Assembly: GCA_937876995.1 (NCBI GenBank)
Contig: CALEFD010000054.1
Location: 1 to 45,310, forward strand
From: an uncultured Bacteroidales bacterium
GTDB lineage: Bacteria; Bacteroidota; Bacteroidia; Bacteroidales; Bacteroidaceae
Length of the DNA: 45,310 bases
Direction of reading: 5' to 3'
Shown: positions 8,283 to 15,870 of the stretch, in pieces
Numbering within the stretch: the stretch's first letter is position 1
How the letters are laid out: each line of letters begins with the position of its first letter
The notes under the pieces: generated by a model
Databases searched by the model: none
Told to the model about the DNA's origin: nothing
Seen by the model: the letters and a program-made list of their open reading frames with translations, nothing else
Position numbers and translations under genes: made by a program

Positions 8283-8861
8283 ATGATGGATATTGAAGGA
8301 CAGGTCCGACAGATAAAACAAAAACTGCGCCTTGCGATGAACGGTGTTGCATCGAAAGGTATGCGCGACAGCGGAATCAGTTACAAACTGAATTTCGGTG
8401 TCGAATTGCCACGTATAAAGGAGATTGCTGCCTCTTTTGAAAAAGATGAAGCTCTCTCTTTGAGACTCTGGAAAGAGAATATAAGAGAGTGTAAAATGTT
8501 GGCAGCTTTGCTTTATCCTACAGAACTATTTAAAACAGATATGGCCAATCTATGGTTAGATGAAATTCTTTTTGTAGATTTGGCAGAAATATGCTCTATG
8601 TACCTTTTCAGTAAGATGGAAGGGGCAGCAGTTGTTGCGTTTAAGTGGATAGCCGATAACAGGGAGATGTATCAGTATTGCGGATTCCTTACCTTGGCTC
8701 ATCTGTTTAGAAACAGGCTTGAAATGAATGAAAGATATGTTCTGGAGTTTCAAGACCAGGCGAAAGCGACTATTTTGGGGAAAGATGTTCTTCCTGCAAG
8801 TGCGGCAAGAATAGCATTAGAGAGTTTTAGAAACAATTATGGAGACGGAGAGTCAGTATAA
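8283..8861 (+). CDS. DNA alkylation repair protein-like (AlkD/HEAT-repeat family)
   Basis: The protein has 192 residues, with two adjacent ATGs (8283, 8286). It is wholly helical in character, with the family's pattern of short HEAT-like repeats: LPRIKEIAASFEKDEALSLR, LWKENIRECKMLAALLYP, LWLDEILFVDLAEICSMYLF, and AFKWIADNREMYQYCGFLTL. This fits the small AlkD-like proteins of Bacteroidales. True AlkD is a glycosylase that removes bulky cationic alkylated bases. Whether the catalytic aspartate and tryptophans are kept cannot be judged without alignment, so the repair role is inference. The end overlaps the Fur-family gene by 23 bases. Confidence 0.68.
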   Translation: MMDIEGQVRQIKQKLRLAMNGVASKGMRDSGISYKLNFGVELPRIKEIAASFEKDEALSLRLWKENIRECKMLAALLYPTELFKTDMANLWLDEILFVDLAEICSMYLFSKMEGAAVVAFKWIADNREMYQYCGFLTLAHLFRNRLEMNERYVLEFQDQAKATILGKDVLPASAARIALESFRNNYGDGESV

Positions 8862-9324
8862 GGTATTTAAGGATAAGTTTGCAGACTTTCTAAAGTACAA
8901 GGCGTTAAGAAATACGCCTGAACGATTTGCCATTTTGGAAGCAATATACAAAACCGAAGGGCATTTCACTCCGGAAACTCTGTTGGAGAGTATTGTAAAC
9001 AAACAAAATTTCCGATTGAGCAGAGCCACGGTCTATAACAATTTGGAATTGATACTGGAAGCCGGATTGATAAAGAAACATCTCTTTACAGATGGTGTAA
9101 GGTACGAAAAGTGTGTAGAACTGGAAATGCATCATCATCTTATATGTACTATGTGCGGTAAGGTGGTGGAAAGTAAAGATGAAAAGGTGAAGACCGAAAT
9201 AGAGAATATGAGAATTAAAAAGTTCACTATGACCGGTTATGCCTTATATATTTACGGTTTATGCAGTAAATGTGCAGCTGCGCAAAAGAGAAGACAGAAG
9301 AAATTAATGAATAAAACAAAATAA
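8839..9324 (+). CDS. Fur family transcriptional regulator
   Basis: This 161-residue protein has the winged-helix DNA-binding half (residues about 15-80, with TPERFAILEAIYKTEGHFTP and the recognition helix SRATVYNNLELILEAGLI) and the metal-binding dimer half. The latter holds HHHLICTMCGK (C103, C106) and LCSKC (C142, C145), the two CxxC pairs of the structural zinc site. This fits Fur, Zur or PerR; the sensed metal cannot be assigned from sequence alone. It starts inside the AlkD-like gene and ends one base before purA. The fur-like/purA/zinc peptidase/hisS order is common in Bacteroidales. Confidence 0.9.
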   Translation: METESQYKVFKDKFADFLKYKALRNTPERFAILEAIYKTEGHFTPETLLESIVNKQNFRLSRATVYNNLELILEAGLIKKHLFTDGVRYEKCVELEMHHHLICTMCGKVVESKDEKVKTEIENMRIKKFTMTGYALYIYGLCSKCAAAQKRRQKKLMNKTK

Positions 9325-9325
9325 G

Positions 9326-10600
9326 ATGAAAGAGAAGATTGATGTTCTATTAGGCCTACAGTGGGGCGACGAAGGAAAGGGAAAGGTTGTAGATGTATTA
9401 ACCCCAAGGTATGATGTTGTGGCACGCTTTCAGGGTGGACCAAATGCCGGTCATACACTGATTTTTGATGGTAAGCATTTTGTTCTCAAATCTATACCTT
9501 CAGGAGTATTCCAGGGTGACAAACAGAATATTATAGGTAACGGTATGGTTATTGATGCAGCTCTGTTTAAGGCAGAAGCAGAAGCATTAGAGGCTGCCGG
9601 TATCAATCTGAAAGATAGACTCCTTATATCAAAAAAGGCTCATCTTATATTGCCTACACACAGATTGCTGGATAGTGCAATAGAGGCATCAAAAGGTAAG
9701 AGTAAGGTGGGAACTACCGGACGTGGAATAGGTCCTACATATACTGATAAGGTGGCAAGAACAGGTGTGAGAATAGGTGATTTGCTACGTCCTGATTTCC
9801 AGCAGAGATATGAAGAGACTAAAGCAGCTCATGAACGTACATTGAAGAGCCTGAATTTTGAATACGATTTGGCTCCTATTGAAGAAGCCTGGAAAGAGGG
9901 TATTGAATATATCAAGCAGTTTACCTTTGTAGATAGCGAACATTTTGTGAATAATCTGCTTAGAGAAGGTAAGAGTCTTTTGTGCGAAGGTGCACAGGGT
10001 ACTATGCTGGATATAGATTTTGGTTCATATCCTTTTGTTACATCATCAAACACTGTTTGCGCAGGCGCTTGTACCGGTTTGGGTATTGCTCCTAACAGAA
10101 TAGGTAAAGTTTATGGTATAATGAAAGCATACTGTACACGTGTAGGTAGCGGACCATTCCCAACAGAGTTGTTCGATGCAGATGGTGAATTGATGTCCGA
10201 TCGTGGTCACGAATTTGGTGCAGTAACAGGTCGTCGTCGTCGTTGCGGTTGGGTTGACTTGGTTGCTTTGCGTTATGCTGTTCGTATAAACGGTGTTACA
10301 GATTTGATTCTGATGAAGAGCGACGTTCTTGACACAATGCCTACAATCAAGGCTTGCGTGGCTTATAAACTGCAAGATGGAACTATTACCGACGAATTCC
10401 CATTCGATTGCGAAGGTGTAGAACCACAATACGAAGAGTTGCCGGGTTGGCAGACCGATTTGACACAGGTAAAGAGTGAAGATGAATTCCCTGAAGAATT
10501 CAATAACTACATTGCATTCCTGGAAGAATATCTGGAAGCACCTATATCTATTGTATCTGTTGGTCCGGATAGAAATCAAACAATTGTAAGAGAGAAATAA
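9326..10600 (+). CDS. purA: Adenylosuccinate synthetase
   Basis: This 424-residue PurA joins IMP and aspartate with GTP to form adenylosuccinate, the first committed AMP step. The P-loop-like GLQWGDEGKGK lies at residues 10-20, followed by FQGGPNAGHT, the IMP-binding GTTGRGIGPTYTDKVAR, CEGAQGTMLDIDFGSYPFVT, and the GTP-binding GAVTGRRRRCGWVDLVALR. Length and motifs are complete. It follows the Fur-family gene with a single intervening base, so is probably co-transcribed with it, and precedes the zinc peptidase by two bases. Confidence 0.98.
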   Translation: MKEKIDVLLGLQWGDEGKGKVVDVLTPRYDVVARFQGGPNAGHTLIFDGKHFVLKSIPSGVFQGDKQNIIGNGMVIDAALFKAEAEALEAAGINLKDRLLISKKAHLILPTHRLLDSAIEASKGKSKVGTTGRGIGPTYTDKVARTGVRIGDLLRPDFQQRYEETKAAHERTLKSLNFEYDLAPIEEAWKEGIEYIKQFTFVDSEHFVNNLLREGKSLLCEGAQGTMLDIDFGSYPFVTSSNTVCAGACTGLGIAPNRIGKVYGIMKAYCTRVGSGPFPTELFDADGELMSDRGHEFGAVTGRRRRCGWVDLVALRYAVRINGVTDLILMKSDVLDTMPTIKACVAYKLQDGTITDEFPFDCEGVEPQYEELPGWQTDLTQVKSEDEFPEEFNNYIAFLEEYLEAPISIVSVGPDRNQTIVREK

Positions 10601-10602
10601 TA

Positions 10603-11280
10603 ATGGAAATAAGTTATTTTGGGCTGTTTATTTTTATTGCTGTAATAAGTTTTGTTGTTCAAAACAACCTGCAACGTAAATTTAGTAAATATTCCCGCAT
10701 AGCTACAAATGGTAATGTTAGCGGTGCAGAAGTTGCACGTCTTATGCTACAGCAGTATGGCATTAAAGATGTTACTGTTACTTGCGTAGATGGTCAGCTG
10801 ACCGACCACTATAATCCTGAAAACAAGACGGTTAATCTTAGCCGCGATGTTTATAATGGTAGGAATATAGCTGCGGCTGCGGTTGCTGCTCACGAATGTG
10901 GTCACGCTGTTCAGCATGCCGTAGCGTACGCTCCGTTAAAGATGCGTTCAGCATTGGTGCCGGTGGTTACTTTTGCTTCTCAATGGGTTACTTGGGTTAT
11001 ATTGATAGGTATATTGGTTATCAATGTATTTCCGGGACTTATCTGGATAGGTATTCTGCTGTTTGCATCTACTACAGTATTCAGTTTTATAACATTGCCT
11101 GTAGAGGTAGATGCCAGCCGTAGAGCGTTGTCTTGGTTATCACAATCAAACATAACAACTGCGCAGACATCAAATCAGGCATCCGACGCTTTGCGTTCTG
11201 CTGCATATACATACGTGGTGGGAGCAATATCGTCATTAGGCACACTTTTATATTATATTTCAATAGCAAGAAGAGATTAA
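10603..11280 (+). CDS. Membrane zinc metallopeptidase (YugP-like)
   Basis: The 225-residue protein matches the small zinc peptidase family PF04298. It has an N-terminal membrane anchor (FGLFIFIAVISFVVQ), the zinc motif HECGHAVQH at residues 97-105 (H97, E98, H101), two central membrane segments (WVILIGILVINVFPGLIWIG and the one after it), a probable third ligand in the LPVEVDASRRAL motif, and a C-terminal hydrophobic segment. Substrates are unknown. It is packed between purA and hisS and has no visible promoter of its own. Confidence 0.88.
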   Translation: MEISYFGLFIFIAVISFVVQNNLQRKFSKYSRIATNGNVSGAEVARLMLQQYGIKDVTVTCVDGQLTDHYNPENKTVNLSRDVYNGRNIAAAAVAAHECGHAVQHAVAYAPLKMRSALVPVVTFASQWVTWVILIGILVINVFPGLIWIGILLFASTTVFSFITLPVEVDASRRALSWLSQSNITTAQTSNQASDALRSAAYTYVVGAISSLGTLLYYISIARRD

Positions 11281-11283
11281 ACA

Positions 11284-12639
11284 ATGAAGCCTTCAATACC
11301 AAAGGGTACAAGAGACTTTTCGCCAATTGAAATGGCGAGAAGAAACTATATATTTGATACAATAAGAGAAGTTTTTGGCCTGTTCGGCTATCGTCAGATA
11401 GAGACTCCGGCAATGGAGAACTTATCTACTTTGATGGGTAAGTATGGAGAAGAGGGCGATAAACTTTTGTTCAAAATTCAAAATTCGGGTGACTATTTCA
11501 AGTCATTGACCGACGAAGAATTGCTAAGCCGTAATGCTACAAAATTGGCATCGAAATTCTGTGAAAAAGGTTTGAGATATGACCTTACAGTACCATTTGC
11601 CCGTTTTGTGGTAATGCACAGAGAGGAGTTGCAATTCCCATTCAAACGTTATCAGATTCAGCCGGTATGGCGTGCAGATCGTCCGCAAAAAGGCAGATAC
11701 AGAGAGTTTTACCAGTGCGATGCCGATGTTGTAGGCAGCGATTCTCTTTTGAACGAAGTTGAACTTATTCAGATGATAGATACAGTATTTACCAAATTCG
11801 GTGTAAGGGTGGCTATCAAGATGAATAACCGCAAAATTTTAGCAGGTATTGCTGAAATTATTGGTCAGGCAGATAAGATAGTAGATATTACTGTTGCCAT
11901 AGACAAGTTAGATAAGATAGGTTTGGATAATGTCAATGCCGAACTTTTGGAGAAGGGATTGCCACAGGATGCGGTAGAGAAATTGCAACCTATTCTGGCT
12001 CTTTCCGGTACAAACAGTGAAAAACTGGCTACTATAGAAAAGGTATTGGCAGGAAGTGAAACCGGTTTGAAAGGTGTAGAAGAGTGTCGATTTATTTTAG
12101 AAACAGCATCGTCACTTGGATTGAACAATGCTTTAGATTTAGATCTTACTCTGGCTCGTGGTTTGAACTATTACACAGGTGCCATTTTTGAAGTTAAGGC
12201 TTTGGATGTTGAGATAGGCAGTATAAGTGGTGGTGGTCGTTACGATAACCTGACCGGTATATTTGGAATGCCCGGTGTTAGTGGGGTAGGAATATCGTTT
12301 GGTGCAGATAGAATTTACGATGTACTTAATCAGTTGAATCTTTATCCCGAAAATGCGGTATCAGGAACTAAAATACTATTCTTGAACTTTGGCGCTCAGG
12401 AATCGGCTTTCTGTATATCTGTAATAGCAAAATTGCGTGCTAAAGGTGTATCGGCAGAGATCTATCCGGATGCTGTAAAAATGAAAAAGCAGATGTCGTA
12501 TGCAAATGCACTGAACATTCCGTATGTGGCAATAGTTGGCAGCGATGAACTTGTTTCAGGTAGGATTACACTGAAAGATATGGTTTCAGGAAGTCAGGAA
12601 CAGCTTGATGCAGAAGCTTTGATAAACAGAATATCGTAG
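11284..12639 (+). CDS. hisS: Histidyl-tRNA synthetase
   Basis: This 451-residue class II synthetase charges tRNA-His. N-terminal KPSIPKGTRDFSPIEMARR is followed by motif 1, then by RYDLTVPFARFV, by motif 2 in FKRYQIQPVWRADRPQKGR and YREFYQCDAD, by the histidine-specific ARGLNYYTGAIFEV, and by motif 3 in GGGRYDNL with GISFGADRIYD. The C-terminal anticodon-binding domain begins near residue 355. It starts four bases after the zinc peptidase stop and is followed two bases later by tex. Confidence 0.97.
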   Translation: MKPSIPKGTRDFSPIEMARRNYIFDTIREVFGLFGYRQIETPAMENLSTLMGKYGEEGDKLLFKIQNSGDYFKSLTDEELLSRNATKLASKFCEKGLRYDLTVPFARFVVMHREELQFPFKRYQIQPVWRADRPQKGRYREFYQCDADVVGSDSLLNEVELIQMIDTVFTKFGVRVAIKMNNRKILAGIAEIIGQADKIVDITVAIDKLDKIGLDNVNAELLEKGLPQDAVEKLQPILALSGTNSEKLATIEKVLAGSETGLKGVEECRFILETASSLGLNNALDLDLTLARGLNYYTGAIFEVKALDVEIGSISGGGRYDNLTGIFGMPGVSGVGISFGADRIYDVLNQLNLYPENAVSGTKILFLNFGAQESAFCISVIAKLRAKGVSAEIYPDAVKMKKQMSYANALNIPYVAIVGSDELVSGRITLKDMVSGSQEQLDAEALINRIS

Positions 12640-12641
12640 AT

Positions 12642-14765
12642 ATGATTAAGATAGAAAAATTTGTGGCTGAAACAGTTGGTATAGAGCTATCTGCTGTTTT
12701 AGCCACACTTAATTTACTTGATGGTGGTGCTACCATTCCATTTATAAGCCGATACAGAAAAGAGGCTACAGGTGGGTTAGACGAAGTAAAGATAGCAGAA
12801 ATAGCAAATGCTGCAACCAAATATCAGGAACTGTCTAAACGCAAAGAGACTATCTTAAAGAGCATAGCCGACCAGGATAAATTGACTCCTGAACTAAAAC
12901 AACGTATAGAGGAGTGTTTTGATTCCACCACTTTAGAGGATATTTATCTGCCATATAAACCAAAAAGAAAGACTCGTGCCGATGTTGCCCGCGAAAAAGG
13001 GTTAGAACCATTGGCAAAGATTATTATGAGCCAACAATATGGAGATGTGGAAGATAAGTCTGCACGTTTTGTAAAAGGTGATGTAAAATCTGTAGATGAT
13101 GCATTACAAGGGGCTAGAGACATAATAGCAGAATGGATTAACGAAGACGAATGGGTAAGAAACAGTGTTCGCAAGGTGTTCCAATACGACGCTATACTTA
13201 TCTCGAAAGTTGTAAAAGGAAAAGAGACCGAAGGCGATAAGTACCGCGACTATTTTGATTGGAGCGGCCCGTTATCCAGATGCTCTTCTCACAGACTATT
13301 GGCTATAAGACGTGGTGAAAAGGAGGGCTTTTTGAAATGCTCTATACAGCCTGCAGATGATGGCAGGGTGTTTGAAAAGTTAGATAGAAGATACTTAAAG
13401 AATGATTCTGAATCGTCTGAACAGGTTGAGATAGCTATACGAGATTCTTACAAACGATTGCTTAAGCCATCTATTGAATCGGAATTTGCAGCATTATCAA
13501 AAGAGAAAGCCGATGCAGAGGCCATCAGAGTGTTTGCACAGAACCTAAAACAACTGCTTATGGCGCCTCCATTGGGACAAAAGCGTGTGCTTGCCATAGA
13601 TCCGGGTTTCAGAACGGGTTGTAAGGTGGTCTGTTTAGATGCCCAGGGTAATCTGCTTCATAATGAAACTATTTATCCGCATCCGCCTAAGAATGAACGT
13701 CATATAGCGGAACGCAAGCTGCAGAAATTGGTAGAGCAATATAAGATAGAGGCTATATCAATAGGTAACGGAACTGCAGGACGTGAAACGGAAGCATTGG
13801 TTACAAATATTCGTTATGACCGTAAGATTCAGATTTTTATGGTAAGCGAAGATGGCGCTTCAATATATTCTGCATCAAAAATTGCACGCGATGAATTCCC
13901 CGATTATGATGTGACTGTACGTGGCTCTGTTTCTATTGGACGCAGATTGATGGACCCACTTGCAGAACTTGTAAAGATTGATCCAAAGTCAATAGGCGTG
14001 GGACAGTATCAGTATGATGTAAATCAGACTGAACTGAAAGAGTCACTTGACAGAACTGTGGTTAGTTGTGTGAATCAGGTAGGTGTAAATCTGAATACAG
14101 CAAGCCAATATCTGCTAACATACGTTTCCGGTTTGTCTTCTACACTGGCGAAAAACATAGTAGATTATCGCGTTGAAAACGGCGCTTTTGCAAATCGTAA
14201 GGAGCTGATGAAAGTACCCAGAATGGGAGCAAAATCTTTTGAACAGTCTGCAGGTTTCCTGCGTATTCCGGGAGCAAAGAATCCGCTTGATAATTCTGCT
14301 GTACACCCTGAAAGTTACCACATAGTGGAACGAATGGCAAAAGATGTAGGCTGTACTGTGCAGGAACTAATCTCAAGTAAGGAAAAAAGAGATAACATTC
14401 AGTTGGAAAAATATGTTTCTCAAGAGGTTGGTATGCCTACTCTGCGCGATATTATGGCAGAACTTGAAAAGCCGGGCAGAGACCCGAGAAGCAGTATAGA
14501 GGTGTTCAGTTTTGACGATACTATTCGTACAATAGATGATTTGAAACCCGGAATGGTAGTGCCGGGAATTGTAACAAATATCACAAATTTTGGCTGTTTT
14601 GTAGATATAGGTATAAAGGAGAACGGATTGATTCATGTATCTGAAATGTCTGATAGTTATGTATCAGACCCCACTACAGTGGTATCTATTCATCAACAGC
14701 TAAAGGTGAAAGTGAAATCTGTGGATATTGAACGCAAGCGAATAGCTTTGAGTCTAAAAGAGTAA
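12642..14765 (+). CDS. tex: Tex-family RNA-binding protein
   Basis: The 707-residue protein carries the full Tex architecture: an N-terminal helical region (GGATIPFISRYRKEATGGLD), a YqgF/RNase H-like domain around residues 315-450 (RVLAIDPGFRTGCKVVCLD), helix-hairpin-helix repeats near 480-560 (VGVNLNTASQYLLTYVSGL and VPRMGAKSFEQSAGFLRIP), and a C-terminal S1 domain from about residue 635 (GMVVPGIVTNITNFGCFVDI). Tex proteins bind RNA and act in transcription or RNA turnover. It follows hisS by two bases. Its stop codon lies inside a long inverted repeat that extends to the ruvB promoter. Confidence 0.95.
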   Translation: MIKIEKFVAETVGIELSAVLATLNLLDGGATIPFISRYRKEATGGLDEVKIAEIANAATKYQELSKRKETILKSIADQDKLTPELKQRIEECFDSTTLEDIYLPYKPKRKTRADVAREKGLEPLAKIIMSQQYGDVEDKSARFVKGDVKSVDDALQGARDIIAEWINEDEWVRNSVRKVFQYDAILISKVVKGKETEGDKYRDYFDWSGPLSRCSSHRLLAIRRGEKEGFLKCSIQPADDGRVFEKLDRRYLKNDSESSEQVEIAIRDSYKRLLKPSIESEFAALSKEKADAEAIRVFAQNLKQLLMAPPLGQKRVLAIDPGFRTGCKVVCLDAQGNLLHNETIYPHPPKNERHIAERKLQKLVEQYKIEAISIGNGTAGRETEALVTNIRYDRKIQIFMVSEDGASIYSASKIARDEFPDYDVTVRGSVSIGRRLMDPLAELVKIDPKSIGVGQYQYDVNQTELKESLDRTVVSCVNQVGVNLNTASQYLLTYVSGLSSTLAKNIVDYRVENGAFANRKELMKVPRMGAKSFEQSAGFLRIPGAKNPLDNSAVHPESYHIVERMAKDVGCTVQELISSKEKRDNIQLEKYVSQEVGMPTLRDIMAELEKPGRDPRSSIEVFSFDDTIRTIDDLKPGMVVPGIVTNITNFGCFVDIGIKENGLIHVSEMSDSYVSDPTTVVSIHQQLKVKVKSVDIERKRIALSLKE

Positions 14766-14833
14766 GATACTTGCGCTCGCTGTGAAAAATATTGAAGCAA
14801 GCTTCATATTTCTCGCTCGCTTATTCGTATCTT
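14764..14833. repeat. 70-bp interrupted inverted repeat between tex and ruvB
   Basis: The outer arms AAGATAC (14764-14770) and GTATCTT (14827-14833) are exact complements. Inside, 14784-14798 pairs with 14801-14814 as a stem of about 13 bp, with one bulge and one mismatch, around the centre GAAGCAAGCTTC. The 7-mer GCTCGCT occurs directly repeated on both sides. The structure starts in the tex stop codon and ends in the ruvB -7 box. It may be a terminator without a U tract, an RNA-processing site or a protein-binding palindrome. Confidence 0.65.
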
Positions 14834-14835
14834 TG
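14828..14835 (+). promoter_or_regulatory. Possible ruvB promoter -7 box
   Basis: TATCTTTG matches the Bacteroidota -7 consensus, but no TTG lies at the expected -33 distance. It ends only six bases before the chosen ruvB ATG, so transcripts starting here would have almost no leader. Confidence 0.4.
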
Positions 14836-14841
14836 CATAAG

Positions 14842-15864
14842 ATGGAAGATTTTGATATAAGACAGCAGCATTATAATGGTTCCGATAAGGAACTGGATAA
14901 TGCTTTGCGCCCGTTGTCGTTTGACGATTTTTCGGGGCAGGATAAGATTGTGGAAAATCTGAAGGTCTTTGTCGAGGCTGCAAATCGTAGAGGAGAGTCG
15001 TTAGATCATACGTTGTTACATGGCCCTCCGGGATTGGGAAAAACCACTCTGAGTAATATTATAGCCAATGAACTTGGAGTAGGTTTTAAAATTACTTCCG
15101 GTCCTGTTCTGGATAAACCCGGTGATTTGGCAGGTATCCTTACATCGTTGCAACCAAAGGATGTTCTCTTTATAGATGAAATACATCGTCTGTCGCCTGT
15201 TGTAGAGGAGTATCTATATTCTGCAATGGAAGATTATCGTATTGATATTATGATAGATAAAGGGCCATCTGCAAGAAGTGTTCAGATAGGTCTGTCACCA
15301 TTCACTCTGATTGGTGCAACTACCCGCAGCGGTCTGCTTACAGCACCGTTAAGAGCCCGTTTTGGTATAAATATGCACCTGGAATATTATGGTGCAGATA
15401 CACTGAAAGATATCATTCTGCGTTCAGCAGGTATATTGGGTGTGCCATGTAATTCCGATGCTGCCTCTGAGATAGCACGTCGCAGTCGCGGTACGCCACG
15501 AATAGCAAATGCGTTGTTGCGCAGAGTGCGTGATTTTGCTCAGGTAAAAGGCTCAGGACGTATTACTTTAGATATAGCGAATATAGCATTAGAAGCTCTG
15601 AATATAGATAAATTCGGACTTGATGAGATTGATAATAAGATACTCTGTACTATTATTGATAAGTTTGGTGGTGGTCCGGTGGGATTAGGTACTATAGCTA
15701 CAGCACTTGGTGAAGATTCTGGTACATTAGAAGAGGTTTATGAACCATTCCTTATTCAGGAAGGTTTTATAAAACGTACGCCAAGAGGACGTGAAGTGAC
15801 CGATTTGGCTTATCGCCATTTGGGTCGTTCCAAATATCCATCTACACCCGATCTTTTCTCATAA
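14842..15864 (+). CDS. ruvB: Holliday junction branch migration ATPase RuvB
   Basis: I choose the ATG at 14842 (340 residues), since MEDFDIRQQHYNGSDKELDN matches known RuvB N-termini and the 20-residue in-frame extension from 14782 is only translated hairpin. Motifs are Walker A in HGPPGLGKTTLS (about 60-71), Walker B LFIDEIHRLS, sensor 1 in IGATTRSGLL, the arginine-rich APLRARFGI, and the C-terminal winged helix (GFIKRTPRGREVTDLAYRHL). RuvB hexamers pump DNA through RuvA-bound Holliday junctions. ruvA and ruvC are not in the window. A gene of unrelated type follows after six bases. Confidence 0.97.
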   Translation: MEDFDIRQQHYNGSDKELDNALRPLSFDDFSGQDKIVENLKVFVEAANRRGESLDHTLLHGPPGLGKTTLSNIIANELGVGFKITSGPVLDKPGDLAGILTSLQPKDVLFIDEIHRLSPVVEEYLYSAMEDYRIDIMIDKGPSARSVQIGLSPFTLIGATTRSGLLTAPLRARFGINMHLEYYGADTLKDIILRSAGILGVPCNSDAASEIARRSRGTPRIANALLRRVRDFAQVKGSGRITLDIANIALEALNIDKFGLDEIDNKILCTIIDKFGGGPVGLGTIATALGEDSGTLEEVYEPFLIQEGFIKRTPRGREVTDLAYRHLGRSKYPSTPDLFS

Positions 15865-15870
15865 AAATAC

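Noticed and set aside
14782..14841. Longer N-terminus for RuvB
   Set aside because: The 20 extra residues are encoded by the inverted-repeat spacer and would bypass the -7 box; the ATG at 14842 matches RuvB starts.
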